A DNA stretch of 30,947 bases from a virus: the IMG/VR virus record IMGVR_UViG_3300020463_000082, positions 1-30,947 of that record. The stretch is one strand, 5' to 3'. The notes beneath the pieces were generated by a model. That model made no database searches, was not told where the DNA came from, and was given only the letters and a program-made list of their open reading frames with translations. The translations under genes and the position numbers were made by a program. Positions 18,059 to 25,280 of the stretch are shown one piece after another. The first letter of the stretch is position 1. Every line of letters starts with the position of its first letter.

Positions 18059-19222
18059 ATGGCACAGTCCATTGGTGATTTAGCAACTAATGAGGATTAT
18101 AACCTTGTTGCTGTAGATGTTAATAAAATATTTGGCGACAAATATCCTACTGCCGCAGTCACCGATGCAAGTAGATTCAATACACATAAGTTTGGATGGG
18201 GTGCAGTAAATATTGCAGATGCACTTGTTGACGGAACGCTTATTACGGCAGTAAGACTACAAGACCTTGTAACAAGAACTAATATTAGTATTGATCATAC
18301 AGAAATAACAGATAGTGTTTTAGTTTTCGCAGTCCCTTCTAATAGAACATCTATTGCTTCCGGTACGCCTATTAGAGCAGAAGATCTCAATCTTATTCGT
18401 ACAAAAATCGGTCCAATTTTAATTAACAATAAACATGCTAGTATAGATGCTTTAAACGCAAGTGCAGTACCAGTAAATAGTACAGGTTATGGTCGAACAG
18501 CAACATGGGATCATCAGCTAAACGGCGAACATAAATTCAGTTGGGGAAGCTATAACAAAGCAAGATACTTTTTCAACGGTGGCGGACAGCTTAGAGTAAG
18601 TTTAAATATGGCAGGCGGTAGTACAGCAGGATACTATAACTGGAGTGATGTTATCAATGAAATGGGAGTATTAAATTTTAATTTTGATACTGTAACGCAA
18701 AGTGCGGCTATTACTGGTGGCACTAGTGCAGGTAAAGGTTTTTATGATCTCACTCAAAATTACGGTGATGGAACAGATACAAACACCGACGAAGGACTAT
18801 TGTTTACATCAAGTGGTGTTACAATAGGTAGAAAAGTTGGTACATATGGTAGCACATATGGATATGGATATGGTTATATCCAAGGAGAAGGAAATTATCC
18901 AGAATGGGCGGATCCAGCACAAGGCGGATATGGTTATGGTTACGGATATAGTGGTGTCTATGTAAGTGCCTACAGTGCTTATAGTACATATCAAAGCCTA
19001 CAATTTAAATTATACGGAAAATATATTGATAATGGCGCCGGAGTACAATTTAAAATTAGATTAGACGATACAACACATGCTAACGTAGTAGACGGAAGTA
19101 TTACACCAACCTGTAGTTACTTGATGCCTGACACATTAACTATTGGTACAACTAGCTTTGATGTAACACCAGCCCCTACTTTCGTAATAGTTAACGACTT
19201 CACAAGTACAGATGATAGCTAA
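18059..19222 (+). CDS. Tail fibre / adhesin protein with Gly-Tyr-rich tip
   Basis: 387 aa; the ATG directly abuts the previous TAA. The N-terminal domain (about 1-130) is helical/beta with RLQDLVTRTNISIDHTEITD and PIRAEDLNLIRTKIGPI. A central domain carries KARYFFNGGGQLRVSLNMAGG, a motif I recognise from fibre-type proteins of marine T4-like phages. Residues 261-311 are extremely Gly/Tyr-rich, with two YGYGYGY runs (267-273 and 291-297) separated by IQGEGNYPEWADPAQGG and followed by an alternating Ser/Ala/Tyr segment. The C-terminus returns to beta strands (FKLYGKYIDNGAGVQFKIR). Gly-rich motif tips form the receptor-binding loops of T2/T6 gp38-type adhesins, so this could be the contact surface. 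It is the last structural gene before the promoter region and accessory block. Confidence 0.65.
   Translation: MAQSIGDLATNEDYNLVAVDVNKIFGDKYPTAAVTDASRFNTHKFGWGAVNIADALVDGTLITAVRLQDLVTRTNISIDHTEITDSVLVFAVPSNRTSIASGTPIRAEDLNLIRTKIGPILINNKHASIDALNASAVPVNSTGYGRTATWDHQLNGEHKFSWGSYNKARYFFNGGGQLRVSLNMAGGSTAGYYNWSDVINEMGVLNFNFDTVTQSAAITGGTSAGKGFYDLTQNYGDGTDTNTDEGLLFTSSGVTIGRKVGTYGSTYGYGYGYIQGEGNYPEWADPAQGGYGYGYGYSGVYVSAYSAYSTYQSLQFKLYGKYIDNGAGVQFKIRLDDTTHANVVDGSITPTCSYLMPDTLTIGTTSFDVTPAPTFVIVNDFTSTDDS
18839..18991 (+). repeat. Gly/Tyr-rich low-complexity coding repeat
   Basis: In-frame TATGGN hexamer repeats (18857-18877 and 18929-18949) encode YGYGYGY twice inside a 51-residue Gly/Tyr/Ser segment of the fibre protein. 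Such short repeats can expand or shrink by slippage, which would alter an exposed loop. Confidence 0.7.
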
Positions 19223-19228
19223 AAACTG

Positions 19229-19258
19229 TTGACAAACCTCACATAAATAAGTTATAGT
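19229..19258 (+). promoter_or_regulatory. Composite promoter: sigma70-like -35/-10 enclosing a late box
   Basis: A consensus TTGACA at 19229-19234 is followed 18 bases later by TATAGT at 19253-19258, a good vegetative sigma70-type promoter. Between them, CATAAATA (19242-19249) matches the late-type box seen at 1277 and 16508. The region is the 63-base gap between the fibre gene and the accessory block, the largest non-coding gap in the window. The leader ends in an AGGAGAA ribosome site at 19272-19278. Early and late transcription of the downstream block is therefore plausible. Confidence 0.6.
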
Positions 19259-19285
19259 AGTATATAATATTAGGAGAAACTCAAT

Positions 19286-19633
19286 ATGGACGAGAGACTC
19301 GAGAAGGCTTTAGACTTTGCGAATTACAGAATTACACTAGGTAATCAGAAACGTACACTGAAACAGCGTACACAAGTATTACAAACTGTACATTACCAAA
19401 AAGGTGTGTTTTTTGCTGATGCAAATACTATCAGCTTTGCTAAAACATTAATAGATTACGGCAAAGATTCTGCTATTATCGTAGATACTAAAGAAAATCC
19501 TATCTCAATCGAAAATTTAAAAGACTTTTTAGAAACATTGCTTAGTGCTTATACAGAGGCAATGAATGAATACAAAGTACAATCAGATAAAATTAAAAAA
19601 GCTAGAAATATTAAAAGTTTGATGGATTGGTAA
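19286..19633 (+). CDS. Small conserved helical phage protein
   Basis: 115 aa with an AGGAGAA ribosome site 8 bases before the ATG. The sequence is almost entirely helical and charged: it opens with ERLEKALDFANYRITLGNQK and ends with a Lys/Glu-rich helix (EAMNEYKVQSDKIKKARN). A middle segment (FADANTISFAKTLIDYGKDS, IIVDTKENPI) could be a small alpha/beta core. I recall similar short proteins next to structural genes in cyanophage genomes, annotated as hypothetical. It has no cysteine clusters, membrane segment or signal peptide. It is the first gene after the composite promoter and is separated from the first glycosyltransferase by 3 bases. Function unknown. Confidence 0.6.
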   Translation: MDERLEKALDFANYRITLGNQKRTLKQRTQVLQTVHYQKGVFFADANTISFAKTLIDYGKDSAIIVDTKENPISIENLKDFLETLLSAYTEAMNEYKVQSDKIKKARNIKSLMDW

Positions 19634-19636
19634 TAG

Positions 19637-20539
19637 ATGTCTAAGAAACAAGGAAATGGCATCTGTATGTTTGTGTATAATAACGATCAATTAGACTATA
19701 CAAGATTTGCAATTCTAGCCGCACAGTATGCTAAAAGATCAATGAACAACATAAGTGTTACTGCTATCACTGATGATGGTACTTTAGGCTGGATGCAAGA
19801 CGCACACGGTGATGCTATGGTAGATAAATCTTTTGACAATATTGTCATTGATAATGTTACACATGAACAAAATATGCGTAAGCATATGGATAGTCCTTGG
19901 ACTGAATTTAATGCACAATTTCATAACAGTAACAAACACGATGTACATAAACTCACACCATATGAACGTACACTGTTGATAGATACCGATTACCTACTAA
20001 TGAATAACGACTATGCTTATTTGTTCGACAGTGATGTAAATGTTGGAATGCATAGATACGCTGTATATCTTGGAGGTGATGCACCTTATAGAAATGAAGT
20101 AAGTTTAAATGATGCGGGTATAAATCATTGGTGGAGTACAGTTGTATATTTTGATCAAAGTGATGAAAGCAAAATGTTTTTTGACATATGGAGTCATGTT
20201 AAAGATAATTGGGAATACTACAGTTTATTGTATCAATTTCCAAAACAGTTATTTAGAACAGACTTTTGTGTAAGTGTTGCTTCACATATGATGAACGGCA
20301 TGAATAATGGAGATACTATACACGACTTTTGTAATTGGCCTTTAATTAATATGGATCAAAAAGATGACATTGCAAAAGTTAATGATTATGCTGATGTTGT
20401 TTTTATTAAACATGATAGAAAAGAACAATGGAAAAATATATTGGTCAGACAACAAAAACAAAATTTACATGTAATGAATAAACGTGCCTTGGATAGGCAC
20501 TATGATGATTTTTTAAGCAAACTGGAACAACATGTCTGA
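19637..20539 (+). CDS. GT-A-fold glycosyltransferase, GT8-like (first of a tandem pair)
   Basis: 300 aa. The N-terminus CMFVYNNDQLDYTRFAILAAQYAK resembles the nucleotide-sugar-binding strand and helix of GT-A enzymes. The metal-binding DxD is D116-T-D118 in PYERTLLIDTDYLL, in the 'y.r.lyiDtD.l' setting typical of GT8-like proteins. Further on are WWSTVVYFDQSDESKMFFDIW (acceptor-side strand and helix) and a C-terminal DVVFIKHDRKEQWK. It probably transfers a sugar from a nucleotide sugar to an unknown acceptor in the cytoplasm. The next gene overlaps it by 8 bases and encodes a protein of the same length and layout, so the two look like diverged paralogues. Donor and acceptor cannot be read from the sequence. 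Confidence 0.65.
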   Translation: MSKKQGNGICMFVYNNDQLDYTRFAILAAQYAKRSMNNISVTAITDDGTLGWMQDAHGDAMVDKSFDNIVIDNVTHEQNMRKHMDSPWTEFNAQFHNSNKHDVHKLTPYERTLLIDTDYLLMNNDYAYLFDSDVNVGMHRYAVYLGGDAPYRNEVSLNDAGINHWWSTVVYFDQSDESKMFFDIWSHVKDNWEYYSLLYQFPKQLFRTDFCVSVASHMMNGMNNGDTIHDFCNWPLINMDQKDDIAKVNDYADVVFIKHDRKEQWKNILVRQQKQNLHVMNKRALDRHYDDFLSKLEQHV

Positions 20540-21410
20540 GTCAGAAAAAAGAGGATACATTACACTAGGTATCAATACAGAAGAAGATAACATAAGATAT
20601 TGCTATGCACTAGCACTTAGTATTAAAGCATGTGATCCAGGTGCTAGTGTTACTCTTGTTGTGGACAAAGGTCAACTAGGTAATGTGCAGACTTTTTATG
20701 AACATGCATTTGATTACATGATCGAATTGCCATATGGTAATAGTGCTCACAAAGATGGCTTTCATGGCATGAATCTTTGGCAGATATATCATTGTACTCC
20801 TTATGAAGAAACAATTTATCTTGATTATGATACACTATTTTTAAATGTTGATATGTTTAACCTTTGGAAAATAATGGCAAATGATCACATTAGTATGCCT
20901 AATAATGCTTTTACATATAGACATTGGGACGTACCGATAGGATGGCGTTTTGAGTTTGAGTTGCAGTATAATTTACCAAAACAATTTAGTAACATAATAT
21001 ATTTCAACAAAAACAGTACACTTGCTGAAGAATGGTTTAAAATGTGTGACCCAGTTTTTCAAAATTGGAGGCAAGTTTACAGCAAAATTTTTACAGATAA
21101 AAAACCAGAAGTATTCGACAAAAATATCTTGTCTAACATGGTAACACATTTTTTAGACGCAGAGAAAGATATAGGTATACGTTTAAGTAATCATTTTGAT
21201 TTACATGCTCTGAGTCATGGCGCATTTCCTGGTCGTGAACAAGTTCCTGAACATTGGACGGACATGATGAATTATTGGGTTACTGACGAAGGAAAAATAC
21301 AAATAGAGAACAGTATAATCAACGGTGGAATTATTCACTATAGTGATGAAACTTTTTTAACAGATGAAATAATCGATGTCTTCAAATCTAAAGCTACTAA
21401 GAGAGTATAG
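20532..21410 (+). CDS. GT-A-fold glycosyltransferase, GT8-like (second of the pair)
   Basis: 292 aa; the ATG lies 8 bases inside the preceding gene. It starts with a GT-A-like strand (GYITLGINTEEDNIRYCYALA) and SVTLVVDKGQLGNV. The metal-binding DxD is D98-Y-D100 in YEETIYLDYDTLFL, followed by a helix and the LPKQFSNIIYFNKNSTLAEEWF segment. A C-terminal GGIIHYSDETFL resembles the 'HY.g..KPW' acceptor/donor loop of GT8 enzymes. Overall order matches the previous gene, including LPKQ versus FPKQ in the middle, supporting ancient duplication. It could decorate virion fibres, host surface polymers or a small molecule; nothing in the sequence decides. Confidence 0.65.
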   Translation: MSESEKRGYITLGINTEEDNIRYCYALALSIKACDPGASVTLVVDKGQLGNVQTFYEHAFDYMIELPYGNSAHKDGFHGMNLWQIYHCTPYEETIYLDYDTLFLNVDMFNLWKIMANDHISMPNNAFTYRHWDVPIGWRFEFELQYNLPKQFSNIIYFNKNSTLAEEWFKMCDPVFQNWRQVYSKIFTDKKPEVFDKNILSNMVTHFLDAEKDIGIRLSNHFDLHALSHGAFPGREQVPEHWTDMMNYWVTDEGKIQIENSIINGGIIHYSDETFLTDEIIDVFKSKATKRV

Positions 21411-22407
21411 CAAAGAACAAAAGAGTGCAAGATGGCATGTCTATTATGAAATAGATACTGGAGATGTTGTCACGGTAACAAACAAAGAAAAAGAATTTAT
21501 CTCACATCCTTTTATTATTAGTGATGATGACAATGCGAGAAAAATTTTAATGGGGCATCTTGATCCAAAAAAATTTGCAGTAGTAGACATCAATGCTGAA
21601 CTTAAACTAGTTGAAAAATCTGCGGTTATAAGAATTAAATCAGCAGAAAATAAACTTAGTATTGTCCCAACCTCAAAATTAAAAGCAGATGTAAACATAA
21701 TATTTTATGCTAACAACTGGAAAATGGAAGTTAATTTTAATCAAGATACTCTTTATAGAATGACCGGAAAAAGATTTTTTCGTAACATCAGTGTAAATCC
21801 AGAAAGTGATGCTGGATATGATAAAATTAATTTGTATCTAATCAAAAACAATGATCCCAATTATCTTGTCAAGACTATTGAGATAGATCCTGCAGAACTA
21901 ATTGAAGAAGGATATATTCTATTTGATATGACACCGTTACGTCGAATTTGTAATCTAACTGACGTCACAGTAATGACAAGAAAGATCTTTAAAAGCTATA
22001 GAACCGAAAAACGTGCAAACTTTACTGGTGTAGATTATAGAACACGTTTTACAAAACGTAGAACTTATGCAATACCAACTCCATTAAATACAGAAATAAG
22101 CAGTGATTTTACAATCTTTCAGAGAAATGGAATACAGTTTTTGCAAAGCAATTTTAAAAACCCACAAGATCAAAAGATATATACTGACATAGGAATTTAT
22201 TTGACTGATCCTAAAAATCCTAATAATCTGCTTGGTACACTAACTCTTCCTTTGAAGGACATAGGGTGGGAAAGTGTAATTGAGCTTGATACAGATATAG
22301 ACTTATTACAATGCGGATTTTTATGTAGAGAATCTAGCAATGATTTAACTTTTGATTTTATAGAAAACATGGAGTCAACACATGGCCAACTTACAACCGC
22401 TAACTGA
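21376..22407 (+). CDS. Conserved-looking protein of unknown function
   Basis: 343 aa; not recognised. The ATG at 21376 lies 35 bases inside the preceding glycosyltransferase; no better in-frame start exists before the Met at residue 59, so translation is probably coupled. The sequence looks beta-rich and soluble, with many alternating strands (VYYEIDTGDVVTVTNKE, AVIRIKSAENKLSIV, VNIIFYANNWKMEVNF). A half-repeat-like pattern is visible: KINLYLIKNNDPNYLVKTIEI with DMTPLRRICN in the first half, and DIGIYLTDPKNPNNLLGTLTL with LPLKDIGWESVIELD in the second. No catalytic motif, signal peptide or membrane segment is present. It sits between glycosyltransferases, so it may be a virion component that becomes modified or a binding partner. 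This is speculation. Confidence 0.6.
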   Translation: MSSNLKLLREYSKEQKSARWHVYYEIDTGDVVTVTNKEKEFISHPFIISDDDNARKILMGHLDPKKFAVVDINAELKLVEKSAVIRIKSAENKLSIVPTSKLKADVNIIFYANNWKMEVNFNQDTLYRMTGKRFFRNISVNPESDAGYDKINLYLIKNNDPNYLVKTIEIDPAELIEEGYILFDMTPLRRICNLTDVTVMTRKIFKSYRTEKRANFTGVDYRTRFTKRRTYAIPTPLNTEISSDFTIFQRNGIQFLQSNFKNPQDQKIYTDIGIYLTDPKNPNNLLGTLTLPLKDIGWESVIELDTDIDLLQCGFLCRESSNDLTFDFIENMESTHGQLTTAN

Positions 22408-23362
22408 ATTTGACATAGTATTCATAAGCTATGACGAACCTAATGCAGAATCGAATTATGCAGACCTACTAGATAAATGTCCTTGGGCAAAACGAAGTCA
22501 CGGAGTATGGGGTAGCGATGCCGCACACAAAGCGGCGGCGGCCCTGAGTGAAACTGATAGGTTTATTACTGTAGATGCAGATAATATCGTAAGAGAAGAG
22601 TTCTTCAATGCACAAATTGATGTAAGTAGAATAAGACCTACTGATGTGATAAGTTGGGCAGGTAAAAATGAAGTTAACGGTTTAGTATACGGCAATGGTG
22701 GTATAAAGTGTTGGCCCGTAGATGTTGTTAATAGAATGCGTACACATGAAGCGGCTCCAGAAAGTGATAAAGCGAGTCAGGTTGACTTTTGTTGGAATAT
22801 TCGTTACATACAAATGAACAATGTGTATTGTGATGTTATGAATAACGGTAGTCCATTACAAGCATGGAGAGCAGGCTTCCGTGAAGGGGTCAAAATGGGA
22901 TTGGAAGGCGGAGATGTTGTTGATCCTAAGAATTTAAAGCGTATACATCAGGAAAACTATAAAAGACTTTTAGTTTGGATGACAGTAGGTGAAGATACTA
23001 TAAATGGACTGTGGGCAATGTATGGTGCAAGATTAGGCTGTCATATGACCAATATCGAAAGGCGTACTTGGGACTGGCGAAATGTTAGAGACTTTGATTG
23101 GTTAAGTAATTTCTTTAAAACAGAATTGTTTCCTGAATTTGAAGGTGGTGATCAAATGTGCGTAAATACTGGTGTAAGTTGGGATTACGACAAACTCAAA
23201 AATAAAACTGTAGAATTAGGAGAAGATCTTCGTGGCAAGTTGGATTTGGAAATTAGTGACTTGGATTGGACTGGCAGTAGATTCTTTAAGAAAGTATATA
23301 AGAATCCACACAGACTTGGTGCTATGGTGAGAGAAGATCAAGTTGACGATAGTATTGAATAA
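22382..23362 (+). CDS. Putative glycosyltransferase (marine phage family)
   Basis: 326 aa, starting 26 bases inside the previous gene after an ATGGAGTC ribosome site. The N-terminus FDIVFISYDEPNAESNYADL followed by CPWAKRSHGVWGSDAAHKAA and a DRFITVDADNIV segment (DxD D65-A-D67) is a layout I recall from proteins annotated as glycosyltransferases in T4-like cyanophages. The 'GsdaAhn.g...a..d.i..lDaDn.v' pattern is that of GT-A (GT2-like) enzymes. The C-terminal half is rich in Trp and charged residues (LWAMYGARLGCHMTNIERRTW, then RNVRDFDWLSNFF). It is unlike the two GT8-like neighbours, so the block holds at least two glycosyltransferase types. Acceptor unknown. Confidence 0.65.
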   Translation: MANLQPLTEFDIVFISYDEPNAESNYADLLDKCPWAKRSHGVWGSDAAHKAAAALSETDRFITVDADNIVREEFFNAQIDVSRIRPTDVISWAGKNEVNGLVYGNGGIKCWPVDVVNRMRTHEAAPESDKASQVDFCWNIRYIQMNNVYCDVMNNGSPLQAWRAGFREGVKMGLEGGDVVDPKNLKRIHQENYKRLLVWMTVGEDTINGLWAMYGARLGCHMTNIERRTWDWRNVRDFDWLSNFFKTELFPEFEGGDQMCVNTGVSWDYDKLKNKTVELGEDLRGKLDLEISDLDWTGSRFFKKVYKNPHRLGAMVREDQVDDSIE

Positions 23363-24497
23363 AACATGCAAGTTAGCAAGTTACGGATATGATCAAAGAC
23401 ACAATGGTGCATGTTGCTGGATTAAAGATGCTGACGGTAATAAGCCCAGGCAAAGTAAAACAACTACTGCAAAAAAATACTTACATTCATCATTTATAAA
23501 ACAAGTTAGACAAGCATTAGAAAACGGAATAGAGCATCCTGCATGTGAAAAATGTTGGGTCGATGAATCACAAGGAAAAATAAGTAAAAGAATAGGTATA
23601 GAAGAAAATAACTACATTGATTGGCATGCTAATGCTAGTATAGGAGAGTTAGTTTACCTTACTCTGTTTGTTGGTAACAAATGTAATCTTGCTTGTAGAA
23701 CTTGCGGAGCTCATAGTAGTACAGGTTGGTTTAAAGAACACAAAGTTATACAAGACAGTTCTGACAAACAGCAACCAGGATTTGAAGATGGTATTAATTT
23801 AAAACCTTTTGATGCTTCTGATATTGATGTACCACTAGATAAACTACAGTATTTAGAAGTGTTAGGCGGTGAACCATTTTATGAGTTGGAACATGTAAAG
23901 TTCATTGAACGGATCTGTAGAGAAGCAGATCCTAAAAATGTTTCTTTGTTTTACAGTACTAATGGAACTAAAACTATTAGTCCAGATATTGAACAAATGT
24001 TTAGTAGGTTCAAAAAAATAATTATAAGTTTTAGTATCGATGCAGTGTACAAGCCTTTTGAATACATAAGAACATTAGGACAATGGGAAGAAGTTGAAAG
24101 AACTATAAGCTATTGGAAAAGTCAACCCAATGTGCAAATACAAAATCATGCAACTATGAGTGTTCTTAATATCATGTACATTACTGATCTATACAACTAT
24201 TTTAAAGAAAAACAAGATTTTGCTGATTGGCAACTGTCATACACATATGCAGAATATCCTCCACAGTACAATTACAATGTAATGAGTGAAGATATTAAAG
24301 AAAAATATTACAATGATATCTTATCCAGCACACAGTTTGGCATGCATACTAAAAGCATACAAAATTATTTTTCTAATAGTAAATTTAACAAACAAAACTA
24401 TGACTTTTTCCTAAAACAATTAGAATATACAAGTACAATAAGAAAACTTAACATTCAAGATTATCTACCTAAACTTTGTGAGATACTTGAATTATGA
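23343..24497 (+). CDS. Radical SAM protein with N-terminal Cys cluster region (rSAM 1)
   Basis: 384 aa. No ATG is available near the start; TTG at 23343, with GAGAGAAG upstream and a 20-base overlap with the previous gene, is the best choice. The radical SAM motif CNLACRTC (C114, C118, C121; CxxxCxxC) binds the [4Fe-4S] cluster that cleaves S-adenosylmethionine, and LGGEPF (GGEP 175-178) is the SAM-amine motif. Before the core are C9, C24/C25, C68 and C71 (ACEKCWVDE), spaced for a second cluster. This matches the family annotated as twitch-domain radical SAM proteins with the auxiliary domain at the N-terminus, common in marine phages. Such auxiliary clusters often bind peptide substrates in SPASM/twitch enzymes. 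It ends with ATGA shared with the next gene. Substrate unknown. Confidence 0.8.
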   Translation: MTIVLNKTCKLASYGYDQRHNGACCWIKDADGNKPRQSKTTTAKKYLHSSFIKQVRQALENGIEHPACEKCWVDESQGKISKRIGIEENNYIDWHANASIGELVYLTLFVGNKCNLACRTCGAHSSTGWFKEHKVIQDSSDKQQPGFEDGINLKPFDASDIDVPLDKLQYLEVLGGEPFYELEHVKFIERICREADPKNVSLFYSTNGTKTISPDIEQMFSRFKKIIISFSIDAVYKPFEYIRTLGQWEEVERTISYWKSQPNVQIQNHATMSVLNIMYITDLYNYFKEKQDFADWQLSYTYAEYPPQYNYNVMSEDIKEKYYNDILSSTQFGMHTKSIQNYFSNSKFNKQNYDFFLKQLEYTSTIRKLNIQDYLPKLCEILEL

Positions 24498-25279
24498 AAC
24501 AGAAACTTTGGATATTCGGCGACAGCTTCGCTGATAGAAAATTAACACACCTACACTTGAATCCTATTAGTGGCAAGCCTCCTATATATTTTGAAGGCTG
24601 GAGTTATTGGCTTGAAAATGATTATGAAGTAGAAAATTTTGCACAAAGTGGTATAGGTGCAGACACTTGTTTCTTAGAATTAACTAATAAAGTAGACAAC
24701 GAAACACACGACCTTGAAAATATTAGTGTGGTATTTGTATTTCCAGAAGCCTTAAGTAGAGTAAAATTAACAGGATATGAAAAGCATAAAAGTTGGACGT
24801 TTCCTTTTCATGCATATGACAGAGAACAATATAGTAAGATTCTTATGGATGCTAATTTAAATAAAGGTCAAGCGGAGAGATATAGTAATTATGACAAGTA
24901 TCATGAGTTTGTAAAAGTATTTTTAACAGATTATATAGAAACAGATGAATATCAAAATAAGACCAATACACTGTTAAGTGCTTTAGATTGTTACGCCAAT
25001 CACTTTAAAAGATTTATGTTATTACCTGCTAATAATATTTCAGGTAATACTAAAAACAAGAAAGCAAATCATTTCAAAAACATGACGATTAGAGAAGATA
25101 TTAGTCTTTATAAACTAGCAGATCAAGGCGAGTTGCCTAATGATGAAATGTTTAAATTACTAAGAGCCAGAGGCAGTAATATAAATGTCAATGATCCAAG
25201 AATGCTATACCCAAATCATTTAGACCACAAGCATAACAAAATAGTATATGATATTATTAAAGATTTTATGGAAACTTGA
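24494..25279 (+). CDS. SGNH/GDSL-like hydrolase (first of a tandem pair)
   Basis: 261 aa; the ATG overlaps the previous stop (ATGA). The N-terminal strand KLWIFGDSFAD carries the block I GDS with nucleophile Ser11. A GIGAD segment (about residue 55) fits the block II glycine. The C-terminal MLYPNHLDHKHN provides conserved His242 and a D244-x-x-H247 spacing like block V. A block III Asn is not obvious. SGNH enzymes are esterases or acyltransferases; glycan O-deacetylases are frequent among phage and polysaccharide-locus members. With no signal peptide it would act in the cytoplasm or within the virion. It is followed one base after its stop by a clear paralogue and sits between radical SAM genes, so it may act on the same product. 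Confidence 0.7.
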   Translation: MKQKLWIFGDSFADRKLTHLHLNPISGKPPIYFEGWSYWLENDYEVENFAQSGIGADTCFLELTNKVDNETHDLENISVVFVFPEALSRVKLTGYEKHKSWTFPFHAYDREQYSKILMDANLNKGQAERYSNYDKYHEFVKVFLTDYIETDEYQNKTNTLLSALDCYANHFKRFMLLPANNISGNTKNKKANHFKNMTIREDISLYKLADQGELPNDEMFKLLRARGSNINVNDPRMLYPNHLDHKHNKIVYDIIKDFMET

Positions 25280-25280
25280 T

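Noticed and set aside
18857-18949. TATGGN direct repeats as a possible CRISPR-like or regulatory array
   Set aside because: They are in frame and encode the Gly/Tyr-rich fibre segment; there are no spacers of regular length.
19200-19285. Possible rho-independent terminator after the fibre gene
   Set aside because: No GC-rich stem followed by a T run is present; the gap is better explained as a promoter region.
25248-25280. Upstream in-frame ATG for the second SGNH gene
   Set aside because: The extra residues overlap the end of the first copy, whereas the start at 25281 reproduces the first 14 residues of that copy exactly.
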